Source of the DNA: Desulfosporosinus hippei DSM 8344
GTDB lineage: Bacteria; Bacillota; Desulfitobacteriia; Desulfitobacteriales; Desulfitobacteriaceae
Assembly: GCF_900100785.1 (NCBI RefSeq)
Contig: NZ_FNCP01000008.1
Coordinates: 115,536 to 179,535 of the forward strand
DNA length: 64,000 nt
Reading direction: 5' to 3'
The notes under the pieces are model-generated. The model was given only the letters and a program-made list of their open reading frames with translations, ran no database searches and was not told the DNA's origin. Each line of letters begins with the position of its first letter. The stretch's first letter is position 1. A program made the translations under genes and the position numbers. This document shows positions 1 through 8,473 of the stretch, in pieces.

Positions 1-698
1 GAGTTATCAGAAGCATTGCCATTTCTCCTTCAGCAGCAATAGCCTTGATAACTTCTAAAACTTCACCAACTAACTCGGGATCTAGTGCGGAGGTCGGTTC
101 ATCAAAGATCATAACCTTTGGCCGCATAACTAGGGCACGAGCAATTGCAACACGCTGCTTCTGACCTCCAGAAAGCTGCGCCGGATAGGCATCTATTTTA
201 TTGGCAAGCCCTACTTGTTTCAGCATTGTAACAGCACGTTCCATTGCCTCTTCTTTACTAAGCCCAAGTACATTTCGAGGGGCTTCCATGACATTGCGTA
301 AAATCGTCATATGGGGAAAAAGATTGAAGTGCTGAAAAACCATACCAATATTCCCCCGAACTTTATGAAGGTGCTTCTCGTTAGCTTTAACCAGTTTCCC
401 GTTTGTTTTTTGATGCCACAACATTTCTCCATCGACTTCGATGGTTCCTGAAGTCGGTTCTTCTAAGGTCATAAGCAGTCGGGCTAAAGTCGTCTTTCCT
501 GATCCGCTTGGACCAATAAGGGCTACCTTTTCACCCGGCGCAATGTCCAAGTCAATATTCCTTAAAACTTGAAGATCACCATATGACTTACTGATATTGC
601 TATAGTTTACAATCGGCTGTACAGCGACTTTCCGTAGATCGTTCCCTATACTTTTAGTTGATTCTTCGTTATAAATAACTTTCAATGGTACACTCACG
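1..698 (-). CDS. ehuA: Polar amino acid/ectoine-type ABC transporter ATPase (partial)
   Basis: ATP-hydrolysing subunit of a type I importer, acting on the cytoplasmic face with the two permeases upstream. About 232 codons are visible; the C-terminus runs off the left edge just before the H-loop histidine. The Walker [10 protein letters not shown] lies near residues 62-70, followed by a Q-loop ([10 protein letters not shown]), the signature LSGGQKQR and Walker B VMIFDEP. A GTG start at 698 is chosen because AAGGAGG stands about 8 bases upstream. This gives an N-terminal extension of roughly 28 residues before the usual beginning of the family. It is the last visible gene of the operon, 38 bases after the second permease. 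The ectoine assignment rests on the binding protein; the ATPase alone only says polar amino acid type. Confidence 0.9.
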
Positions 699-736
699 CG
701 ATCAACCTCCTTAGAATAATAATTTTTTAACTAAGT

Positions 737-1387
737 CTATCTGAGATTTAGACGGACTTCCAAGCGCCTCACCATCAGCGAAGATGAGTAACTCAATACT
801 AAGAACAGCACTCCAACGATCGTAAATGCCTCCAGATAACGAAATGAGTGCGACCCCAGCATCTTTGCGGTCTGCATTATCTCAACTAGGGTGATCGCTG
901 AGAGTACAGGGGTTTCTTTAAACATAGTTATCAGATAATTCCCCATAACCGGTATTACCGGCGGAATAGATTGAGGGAGAATAATCTTGCGCCAGGTCTC
1001 AAGAGGAGTAAAGTTCAGTGCTTTAGCCGCTTCCCATTGACCCGGCGGTATTGACTCGATTCCACCACGGTATACCTCTGAGAGATAGGTACTATAGTGA
1101 AGCCCTAATCCCATAACTCCGGCAATAAACGGTGAAAGAGAAAGTCCATGTTCCGGCAAGACGTAAAATATAAAATACAGTTGCACTAATAGCGGTGTGC
1201 TTCTAACAAACTCGATAAATCCTTGGGCAAATAGAGATAAGGGTTTAAAGTCTGATCTGCGCGCCAGTGTCAGAATCAAACCTACCACCAGCGCTACTGC
1301 AAAAGCAACAAATGTAGCCGAAACTGTTATTTTTAAGGCCTCTAAAATCTGGGGTAAGATTAATAGTGTATAGTCCCAGTTCCACAT
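737..1387 (-). CDS. ehuD: ABC transporter permease, EhuD-like
   Basis: Membrane permease of the HisM/GlnP family, 216 residues, with about five hydrophobic segments. The conserved family region is visible: FVRSTPLLVQLYF near residues 61-73 and the EAA-type cytoplasmic loop EAAKALNFTPLETWRKIILPQ, which contacts the ATPase. It should form a heterodimer with the product of the preceding gene and import a small zwitterionic solute. The start has GGGGAGG 8 bases upstream. Only 2 bases separate it from the preceding permease gene, so the two are co-translated. The D rather than C designation follows gene order (B-C-D-A) and is less certain than the family. Confidence 0.85.
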   Translation of the reverse strand: MWNWDYTLLILPQILEALKITVSATFVAFAVALVVGLILTLARRSDFKPLSLFAQGFIEFVRSTPLLVQLYFIFYVLPEHGLSLSPFIAGVMGLGLHYSTYLSEVYRGGIESIPPGQWEAAKALNFTPLETWRKIILPQSIPPVIPVMGNYLITMFKETPVLSAITLVEIMQTAKMLGSHSFRYLEAFTIVGVLFLVLSYSSSLMVRRLEVRLNLR

Positions 1388-1389
1388 AA

Positions 1390-2031
1390 TTAATACCTCC
1401 CCGCAGATAACCTATGCTCAATCCATCGAATTCCCCTTGTAAATGGCAAAGATATCACAAAATAGATTACCAACAGCACAGAAAAAATTTCCGTTGGACG
1501 CATAATAGAGGAATTGAGAACCGTCGCTACAAAGGTCAAATCAGCAAGTGTCACTAGGGATACCAGAGCAGTTCCTTTAAGCATTTCTATGATCAGATTT
1601 CCAAAGGCAGGTAACATCATTACTAAGGCTTGGGGCAAAATAACCAGCCAGGTTCTTTGCCAAGGGGTCATGTTGAGGGCAATTGCAGCTTCAGTCTGAC
1701 CTTTTGGCACAGAAATAATGGTACTCCGGACAATCTCAGACCCATAAGCCCCTGCGTTAAGTGATAGGGCCAATACCCCGGCCAGCATTTTTGGCAGCAT
1801 TATACCGAATAGCGGTAAGGCGAAGTAAATCCAGAAGAGCTGTACAAACAAAGACGTTCCTCTAAATATCTCTACATAAGTTGCGGCTAAGAAACGGACG
1901 GCTTTGATTTTCGAGAGCCGCCCAAACCCCGCTAAAAATGCTAAGAAAAAGGCAATTACTGCTGAAAAAAGTGTTAATTGAATTGTTATTTTAGCTCCCT
2001 CCCAGAAAGAAGGGAGAATATCAAACCACAT
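1390..2031 (-). CDS. ehuC: ABC transporter permease, EhuC-like
   Basis: Second permease subunit, 213 residues, of the polar amino acid HisM/GlnP family. It shows the FRGTSLFVQLFW segment and the EAA loop EAAIALNMTPWQRTWLVILPQ expected for coupling to the ATPase, with hydrophobic helices around them. It lies 61 bases downstream of the binding-protein gene and 2 bases upstream of the other permease, which supports one operon. AAAGGAG is about 13 bases ahead of the ATG, a rather long spacing. The C designation is by position in the operon and by similarity to the ectoine systems as I recall them, so the family is secure but the exact substrate is inferred. Confidence 0.83.
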   Translation of the reverse strand: MWFDILPSFWEGAKITIQLTLFSAVIAFFLAFLAGFGRLSKIKAVRFLAATYVEIFRGTSLFVQLFWIYFALPLFGIMLPKMLAGVLALSLNAGAYGSEIVRSTIISVPKGQTEAAIALNMTPWQRTWLVILPQALVMMLPAFGNLIIEMLKGTALVSLVTLADLTFVATVLNSSIMRPTEIFSVLLVIYFVISLPFTRGIRWIEHRLSAGRY

Positions 2032-2092
2032 AGGTTCACATCGACTCCTTTCAGAAAGGTTAGTTTTTGTATGATTTTATGGATCACAAAGC

Positions 2093-2980
2093 TTAGTTAT
2101 CCCTTGGAGTACTCAACTCTTCAGCTGTTTTATCTCCAGGCAATTCTTGTTCTGTAAATCCAAACTGAGAGATGATTTTTAATAATTCTCCTGATTCCTT
2201 AAGTTTCTGGATTTCACTGTTAAAAGCTTCGCGAAAATCTTGGTCATCTTTACGGAAGGCTGTGGCACCATAGCCTTTAACTTCCTTACCATCAATAACC
2301 GGCTGTACAAAATCCATGACTCTTTCTAAATCAGGATTATTAGCAGTTTCAAGTGTCGCCTGTACGGAAGGTCCGGTAGCGGTTAATGCATCAGCACGAC
2401 CTGATTGAAGAGCTGATAATGCTGCCGGCATATCCGGTACGGTCATAATCTGCTTGAGGGGTACTCCGGATTTCAGAAGATATTCATATTCAAAGGCTCC
2501 TCCCGGAACGGCGATTTTCACATCAGGATTAGCAGCAATATCCTTGTAACTGTGAAGATTTAAAGGATTTCCTTTTTTAACAGCAATCGCTTCTCCGATA
2601 CTGTACTCAGGATTAGCAAAATCTACTTCCTTAGCACGTTCAGGATTGATAAACATCCCTGCCGTAATCATGTCAAAGCGCTTGGCATTCAGCCCGGGAA
2701 TAAGGGAAGCAAATTCTGTTAACTCCCCTTTCATTTCGCTAATACCCATATTTTTAAGGGCGGTTCTAGCAACCTCTACCGCTTCCCCTGTAAGTTTACC
2801 GTCCGGGGTTTGATAGGCATATGGTTTCTCGTTGGCAAATCCTACAACAACATATCCTCTTTCCTTCGCGGTCTCTAATGTGGACTTAGCTTTACTACCG
2901 GAATCGGTTGTCCCACATCCTGCTAATCCCAAAAGGGACAAAGCGAGCGCAGCGGCGAGTAGTTTTCTGAATCGTTTCAT
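2093..2980 (-). CDS. ehuB: Ectoine/hydroxyectoine-type substrate-binding lipoprotein
   Basis: Extracellular solute-binding lipoprotein, 295 residues. The start at 2980 is preferred over an upstream in-frame ATG because it begins a clean signal peptide (MKRFRKL, hydrophobic core, lipobox LAGC with Cys about residue 22) and has AAAGGGG upstream. The mature part is a family 3 (PBPb) fold. It resembles EhuB more than generic glutamine-binding proteins: the stretches VGFANEKPYAY, LTGEAVEVA, LTEFASLIPGL, GMFINPERA and the C-terminal FGFTEQELPGD are typical of that subfamily. The role is high-affinity uptake of a compatible solute as osmoprotectant or nutrient. It is first gene of the operon, with a SigA-type promoter upstream. 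A different cyclic amino acid cannot be excluded. Confidence 0.8.
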   Translation of the reverse strand: MKRFRKLLAAALALSLLGLAGCGTTDSGSKAKSTLETAKERGYVVVGFANEKPYAYQTPDGKLTGEAVEVARTALKNMGISEMKGELTEFASLIPGLNAKRFDMITAGMFINPERAKEVDFANPEYSIGEAIAVKKGNPLNLHSYKDIAANPDVKIAVPGGAFEYEYLLKSGVPLKQIMTVPDMPAALSALQSGRADALTATGPSVQATLETANNPDLERVMDFVQPVIDGKEVKGYGATAFRKDDQDFREAFNSEIQKLKESGELLKIISQFGFTEQELPGDKTAEELSTPRDN

Positions 2981-3053
2981 GTAATATCCCCTTTCCAAAT
3001 AGAAATTAGTTCTCTCTTCTAAACTATTCCTGGAATACATGTACAAAATTAAA

Positions 3054-3069
3054 GAACCTGGTCAGGTTC
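3054..3069. promoter_or_regulatory. Palindrome in the ehuB leader
   Basis: GAACCTG-GT-CAGGTTC is a perfect 7+7 palindrome lying between the promoter and the ehuB start. On the minus strand it is followed by a T-rich stretch, so it could be a weak attenuator hairpin or an operator. No riboswitch consensus was recognised around it. Confidence 0.4.
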
Positions 3070-3156
3070 CCAACAGAGAAAACGCTTTAACTATTTCAAC
3101 GCTTTTCAAACGTTTTACCGTAATAATTCGCTTTCCCTTCGGCAACTGACAACCTT

Positions 3157-3186
3157 ATGATAACAAATAAGTTGTTAGTTTGTCAA
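3157..3186 (-). promoter_or_regulatory. SigA-type promoter for the ehu operon
   Basis: On the minus strand a perfect -35 TTGACA (3181-3186) is followed after 18 bases by TATCAT (3157-3162). It faces ehuB, whose start is about 175 bases downstream, leaving a long leader. Confidence 0.6.
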
Positions 3187-3235
3187 GGGTTGTGATTATC
3201 ACTTTTCTAGTTATGAGGATTGCCTTTAAATTCAA

Positions 3236-3260
3236 AAAGAGTCTTAGCCACTCTCAAAAA
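3236..3260 (-). terminator. Weak terminator after the M23 peptidase gene
   Basis: Short hairpin AGAGT...ACTCT followed on the minus strand by TTTTT, about 40 bases past the stop of the peptidase gene. The stem is only 5 bp, so the call is tentative. Confidence 0.35.
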
Positions 3261-3298
3261 GTGTCTAAAACTCTTTATAAACTCTCTGCTTTTAATGA

Positions 3299-4726
3299 TT
3301 AGCGCAATGAATTAAGAGGATTTACTGTATCTCCATTGATTATTACTTCGAAGTGGAGATGTGAACCAGTCGATCGACCCGTCGACCCAACTAAACCAAT
3401 GGTCTGACCTTTAGTTACCCTCGCCCCGGCAGAAACTAATAGTTTAGTGGAATGAGCATAGCGTGTCATCACTCCATTGCCGTGATCAATGAGAATAGTA
3501 TAACCATAATTACCGCTCCAGCCGGCACTTACAACCTTACCGGCAGCTGCAGCTGTATAGGGATCCCCTTGATCCCCATCGATGTCAATTCCTGTATGAA
3601 ACTCAGAATGGCGATAACCATAGTAGGAGGTTATGGGCCCTCTTAATGGCCAGGATACCCCGGAAACAGTGCTCCCGCTACCACGAGAATAAGCAACAGT
3701 GACTTGTTGGGGGCCTTTTTCAATGATTTGAGAAACTGCGGTTTTTAGTACTTTTTCATCCTTAACGGTTTGGGTAACTACTTTTTCATTTTTTTGAACG
3801 TATGCGTATTGTACTTCTTTTTCTCCGTCACTTCCAGCTTGTTTTACTTTTGTTTGTCCACTGGAGAGACTGGAGTCAGTTTTGGTAACCACATCAAAGG
3901 GAATTGTTTCTATATCCGTACGAACCCCTTCACAAACCACTGTTATGTAAGGAGCAACTTTTTCTAAGGTGATTTTCTTGCCAAGTTTTAAGATAGTATC
4001 TTCGTTCGCACCGGGGTTACTTGCCAAGACTTCTTTAGTCTTCATATCGTTTTTTCGTGCTATGAGCCACCAAGAATCGTTTTCCTGAATTGTATATTCG
4101 ATCTTTTGCAGATTACCCTGTTTAAGTTTTTCAAGAGCTTGCTCATAGGAAAGTGCTTGGTCTAAAGGCACCTCCACAGGCTCAGTCTCAACCTCTTCTA
4201 CAAAAGAGACTGAGGTAACTTGGTTTTTTTCACTTGGCTTAGCATAATACTCTTGAAATTCTTTTAGCAATCTTTCTCCATCTTCAGCTTTTGCCAGCAC
4301 AAAAATAGGCTCATTATTTACCTTTACTGCTGCTCCGTCAACATAGTAAGAGATGTCTGCCTCTAATGTTGACTTAGATAAAGCCCTATATTCGGAATTT
4401 TTTATTCTAACAGATGAAAAGGTAATACTATCATGAGTTTTAGCTGCAACGCCTATGGGAGCTCCCTTTTCAGAGAGGATTTCATCGATCATTGCTCCCG
4501 CTTGCTGCTGACTTTCAAGAAGACCTACCTTTTCTCCATTGACAACAACGTAAACTGCAGAGGTTGTAGAGTTCAGGTAAACAATTCCACTTCCCATTAA
4601 GAGCATCAGAAGAATTGAACCTCCTATAACTTTTGGAGACTTCCATGTGATATTCTTCAATGTGAAAATCTTAGCTTTTAAAACATCAAGGTATTGTTTA
4701 AATGGTAAATCACTGGCCTTTTTCAT
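3299..4726 (-). CDS. Membrane-anchored LysM-G5-M23 peptidase
   Basis: Cell-wall peptidase of the LytM/M23 family, 475 residues, anchored by one N-terminal transmembrane segment (about residues 34-55) with the rest outside. A LysM-like repeat lies about residues 209-256, a G5-type domain about 262-340 (ending with the VVTQTVKDEKVLKTA pattern), and the M23 domain from about 355. The zinc ligands are present: H377 and D381 in HTGID, and the HLH pair near residues 456-458. It is therefore likely active and cuts peptide cross-links or stem peptides of peptidoglycan. The architecture is common in spore-forming Firmicutes, where such proteins act in growth or sporulation. It is a single gene, 136 bases downstream of the SbcC-like gene. 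Confidence 0.88.
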   Translation of the reverse strand: MKKASDLPFKQYLDVLKAKIFTLKNITWKSPKVIGGSILLMLLMGSGIVYLNSTTSAVYVVVNGEKVGLLESQQQAGAMIDEILSEKGAPIGVAAKTHDSITFSSVRIKNSEYRALSKSTLEADISYYVDGAAVKVNNEPIFVLAKAEDGERLLKEFQEYYAKPSEKNQVTSVSFVEEVETEPVEVPLDQALSYEQALEKLKQGNLQKIEYTIQENDSWWLIARKNDMKTKEVLASNPGANEDTILKLGKKITLEKVAPYITVVCEGVRTDIETIPFDVVTKTDSSLSSGQTKVKQAGSDGEKEVQYAYVQKNEKVVTQTVKDEKVLKTAVSQIIEKGPQQVTVAYSRGSGSTVSGVSWPLRGPITSYYGYRHSEFHTGIDIDGDQGDPYTAAAAGKVVSAGWSGNYGYTILIDHGNGVMTRYAHSTKLLVSAGARVTKGQTIGLVGSTGRSTGSHLHFEVIINGDTVNPLNSLR

Positions 4727-4862
4727 AGAACCCCCTTTAATTTATTTTAGTCAATATATTCGTTTAAATGACCTCTTCCTATATTATTTTCTATTATTCT
4801 GCCTCGATTGTCAACTTAATGTAATAGAGGAAAGTTGCCACTTTCTGATTTTCACATGAATT

Positions 4863-7292
4863 TTAATCTTGCGCAAAGCTAAAAGGAGACCATCCGTCAC
4901 CTAAAAGTATTTCCGCAAGCAGGGGATCCTCTGTATTTAAAAAAACTTGTCTGCCTAATCCCAACTTATTTAGATATTTTGCAGCATCTGCCCAAAAACT
5001 TTGATCCCCTTCGGAGATTTTTCCTATTGAGAAGAATAGAGGGACCTCAGTAGTTACAGGAAGGGCTAATTGAGCAAGTGCCAAGCGATAGGAAAAATAA
5101 TTTCTTTTAACCACTGTTTCATTCTCAGTGTATTTACCTTTTTGGGAGAAGAAATGCTCGAAAATCCATTGTTTTTCTTCACTAAGATTTTTTTCATACT
5201 TAGTTTGCCATTCTTGCCAAGACAAATCCAAGATAGCTTGGGCATCATTTAAGGCATGGCGCAAATCTTCATAAGCTGTCCATTGACGTTTTTTAACTTC
5301 TATTCTTTTCTCAAGGACAGACAAAGAAGCAGCTTGTTCCTCCCCCTGAAGACGAGTATTTAAGGCTTCTAAATGCTGGTGTATTTCTACTCGCTCTTTT
5401 TCCCAGGAGGACATTTCTGCCAGCCTTTCCTGACTAGAAAGACGCTGTTCACGTTCGAGTTCAGCTAAAGGTTCAAGTATCCTTGAGAGTTGTTCTAGAT
5501 CCCGATTCCCAAGCTTTTTGACGAAGATCTCCGAATACTTGACCACTTCCTCTTTAACTTCATCTCTTTCTTGCAGCTGACCGGCTACATTTAAAATAGC
5601 TGATAGGACTTCCTCTCGATCCCCCAAGGAAATACCCCAGTTCTTTAAATTTTCACTCATCCCTTCAGCACAGATTGCTAGCTTTTTTTCCAGGTCTAAC
5701 TTTTGTTCTAAGTCCTTGTTTAATTGATCTGTTTCTTCTGAGCGCTGTTTCTTCATTTGCTGATAGGCTAACCACCCATTCAACCATTCGCTAAAATCTG
5801 CCGCTTGAACTTTCGAAAGAGCAAGTTTTATGATTTCATTACGTGAATCGATGATTCTGAGCAACTTTGGTTCTTTATTGACTTTTTCCTGCAGCTTCTC
5901 AATTCTCTTTTTTAGGTTTTCTACTTGTCTTTGCTGTTGTTGATATTCCTCTAGCCGACTTGTGAATTCCCGATAGTTTGCTACATGATACCTTTGGTAA
6001 TACTCCAGAAGATGCGCTGATAACCGTTCATTAATACTCTTTATCTTTAAGGGTTTAGTTAAAAGTTGATCCGTAATATTACATATTTTGTAGCTTTGCC
6101 AGCGGTTTAATTGTTTTTCTTTTCTAGTAATCCGGTTAACAGCATCTTCAGTTACATCGGACATAACTATTAATTTTGATAACTTAGTGATTTCCTCTTC
6201 ATACTCTAATTTAAGCTCATCTAACTCTTCTCTTAGCAGGATAAGTTTATCAAGCCTGTCTCGAGCTGAATCTCTCTCCTCCATCACCCGCCGGAGCTGC
6301 TGTTCTTCGTCTTCTCTAAATCCCTGATAGCCTGACGAAAGGAGTAGTTTTTGGATCTGCTCAATTAGTTTTATTCGAACTTCTATTTCTGCAGTTAAAC
6401 TTCTCACATCTTTCTGAAAGCAGGCCCATTCCATACATTCTTCTCGAAAGTTCTCTATGATCTCCCAATCGACTGCACCATCACTGGAAATCGCCCTAAG
6501 ACCTTCATCTAAACGTTGTTGGCGCTCTTCCATCCTGCTTATCTCATCTTGAAGTTGGCGCAGCTCACGATAATCTGGGTTTTGAGCAAGACATTCAAGG
6601 CGTTGATGGATTTTTTGAGTGAGAGCAATTTTTTCAGTTAAGATAGCTTGATTTTCTTGCAAATTCTTAATCTCAATCAGGAGCAGTCGATTGTCTTCTT
6701 GTTGCCGATGGGCATTCTCCCATTCATTTCGTAAAGCATCGTATTCAGCCTTTACTAACTCCATATTCTCTCTTTGATCTTTAACTCTTTTTTGAGCACC
6801 AATCAGGGAAGCTCGCACTTTAGTTAAAGAGAAATCCTCATCTCCACCTTGGCTAAGGTTATTAATTCGCAAAAACAAGTTATCCTGGCTGTCTTTTTCC
6901 GGCCAAGTAATTCTGCCACCTTGCAGAAAAGCTTGCATCCGAGCCTGAAATAAGTATTCTCCAATGGTCATCTTTTCTGGCAGATTAACTTTATACCCAT
7001 TTCCATCTAAGAAGGTAAGTTGTTGTGTTATTTGATCCTCTATTTGGATATTTTCATAACGAACCACGAAGTGATGATTATCCTCAGATATCCATACCTC
7101 AGCTGCTGCATTATCTTTTTGCTTCTCCAACAATTGAGATTCCTGTTCATAGAATAGCTTCATCAGTAAATCGTCTAATAGTTTCTGATTATTGATATCT
7201 CGATTAATTATCAGAGTTGGACCTGTAGGGAATATCCAGTCGATATCCTTTAGATCTCTGAAATTACTAAGTCTAATCCGTTCAATCTTCAT
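4863..7292 (-). CDS. SbcC/YhaN-like coiled-coil protein lacking ATPase motifs
   Basis: 809 residues. The N-terminus (MKIERIRLSNFRDL) is the classic start of SbcC/RecF/YhaN-type ATPases, and residues about 150-690 are heptad-rich coiled coil. However, where the Walker A GxxGxGKS should follow, the sequence reads LIINRDINNQKLLDDLL, without the glycines and lysine. The C-terminal lobe (about 730-809) has no LLDDPF-type Walker B. The general SMC-like plan is thus kept but ATP binding is probably lost. It overlaps the phosphoesterase-like gene by 11 bases, as sbcD-sbcC or yhaO-yhaN pairs do, which implies a complex of the two products. The length is close to YhaN-type proteins. Function is unknown; a structural DNA-end or membrane role is only a guess. 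Confidence 0.72.
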   Translation of the reverse strand: MKIERIRLSNFRDLKDIDWIFPTGPTLIINRDINNQKLLDDLLMKLFYEQESQLLEKQKDNAAAEVWISEDNHHFVVRYENIQIEDQITQQLTFLDGNGYKVNLPEKMTIGEYLFQARMQAFLQGGRITWPEKDSQDNLFLRINNLSQGGDEDFSLTKVRASLIGAQKRVKDQRENMELVKAEYDALRNEWENAHRQQEDNRLLLIEIKNLQENQAILTEKIALTQKIHQRLECLAQNPDYRELRQLQDEISRMEERQQRLDEGLRAISSDGAVDWEIIENFREECMEWACFQKDVRSLTAEIEVRIKLIEQIQKLLLSSGYQGFREDEEQQLRRVMEERDSARDRLDKLILLREELDELKLEYEEEITKLSKLIVMSDVTEDAVNRITRKEKQLNRWQSYKICNITDQLLTKPLKIKSINERLSAHLLEYYQRYHVANYREFTSRLEEYQQQQRQVENLKKRIEKLQEKVNKEPKLLRIIDSRNEIIKLALSKVQAADFSEWLNGWLAYQQMKKQRSEETDQLNKDLEQKLDLEKKLAICAEGMSENLKNWGISLGDREEVLSAILNVAGQLQERDEVKEEVVKYSEIFVKKLGNRDLEQLSRILEPLAELEREQRLSSQERLAEMSSWEKERVEIHQHLEALNTRLQGEEQAASLSVLEKRIEVKKRQWTAYEDLRHALNDAQAILDLSWQEWQTKYEKNLSEEKQWIFEHFFSQKGKYTENETVVKRNYFSYRLALAQLALPVTTEVPLFFSIGKISEGDQSFWADAAKYLNKLGLGRQVFLNTEDPLLAEILLGDGWSPFSFAQD

Positions 7293-8442
7293 CTACTATC
7301 CGCCCCTGCCCCAGTGCTGTCATTCCGATTTTTTGTACAACTCCCCAATACTCTTTGTTTTCCGATTCAACCGCTTCTGACAATCTTGTTTGTAGTTTAC
7401 CGGAAAAAATTTGGGCAAGTGTAGGAAAGCCTTCCTGAATATTTACTTTAGAAGGCCTAGGCAAATCCACATAGGATGGGTCTGGTTCTGCGTGAGCAAT
7501 AACTTCAACGAAAGGAAGCTCTGCCATAAGCAGCTTCTGTAAAGGAGATACTAACCTTTCAATCTCTAATTTGTCTCCAGAGATATTAATCCTATATAAA
7601 TTTTTTTGACGTTCATCAGGGCTTAGCTCTTTGATTATTCTTTCAGCTATTTCAGCAAGAGATTCTTGAGACTGAACTGTTAAATTTATTTCATAGTAAC
7701 AGCGTTGTCCCAGTTCTCTAAATTCAATACAGGTTGATTCTTCTCTAATTTCTCCCAAGATCACACCATGAGATCCAATGTCAACAAAACTTCTAGCCTC
7801 TATCACTCCACAGTCTGCCCAGACAGTCTTTCCTGCCTGCTGTATTCCGCTCCATCCTTCCAGATGTCCGAGGGCTAAATAGTTTACCCCACTGGCAGAT
7901 ATTTGGTCTTGCTTAATGGGTATAAGTCCTTGGCTATTCCCTTGTGAATCAACAACAGCGTGAAGAAGCATAATCTTTAGTGTCGTATCATTAATAGGAG
8001 TGAAATCATCCAGAAATGATTTCTCTTGATGATATGCAGTCCAGCCTGCCCCATATATTGTTAGATTATGGGACGGGAGTTTGACACTTTTAATTCCACT
8101 TGAGAATATATGGACATTCCTTGGCCATACTGTCAAGCGATAAGCAGAGGATATTGTAAGCGGGTCTCTTCTGCCTGGTGTGATGAAAACTTTGGTTCCT
8201 TCCAATTTTCCAAGTAATTCAGCGACCCGCTCGACGGTCTCCTGGCGCACATACTGCTGTTCAAATAGATTACCGGTTAGAAAAAGCAATTCGATTTTTT
8301 CCGCTTGGCAAAGAGATAGTAGAGCCTGAAATGTCTGCCACAAATCTTGATTCCTTGCTGCTGCCCACCTCTCCGGTCCATCCCAAGCGGGGCTATCAAA
8401 TCGAAAACCGGCACACTGTATGAAACGTACACTTGCAGCCAT
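7282..8442 (-). CDS. SbcD/YhaO-like metallophosphoesterase with lost metal ligands
   Basis: 386 residues, aligned by eye with the YhaO/SbcD nuclease family. Motif by motif the metal-binding residues are replaced. The opening DxH is CAGFRFDSP. GDLFD is GNLFEQQ. GNHDP is GRRDPL. The final GHxH is ALGHLEGW. One histidine (LLHAVVDSQG) remains. The fold and the strand order seem kept, so it is probably a pseudo-nuclease. It is translated with the SbcC-like gene (11-base overlap). The N-terminus MAASVRFIQCAGFRFDSP matches the usual family start. Both partners of the pair are degenerate in the same operon but open over their full length, which argues for a retained non-catalytic role rather than decay. 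Confidence 0.72.
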   Translation of the reverse strand: MAASVRFIQCAGFRFDSPAWDGPERWAAARNQDLWQTFQALLSLCQAEKIELLFLTGNLFEQQYVRQETVERVAELLGKLEGTKVFITPGRRDPLTISSAYRLTVWPRNVHIFSSGIKSVKLPSHNLTIYGAGWTAYHQEKSFLDDFTPINDTTLKIMLLHAVVDSQGNSQGLIPIKQDQISASGVNYLALGHLEGWSGIQQAGKTVWADCGVIEARSFVDIGSHGVILGEIREESTCIEFRELGQRCYYEINLTVQSQESLAEIAERIIKELSPDERQKNLYRINISGDKLEIERLVSPLQKLLMAELPFVEVIAHAEPDPSYVDLPRPSKVNIQEGFPTLAQIFSGKLQTRLSEAVESENKEYWGVVQKIGMTALGQGRIVDED

Positions 8443-8473
8443 TTATTCTCACCTCATCCGGTACAAACAATCG

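Noticed and set aside
3452..3646. Plus-strand 64-codon ORF inside the M23 gene
   Set aside because: Antisense shadow of a conserved coding region with no ribosome site.
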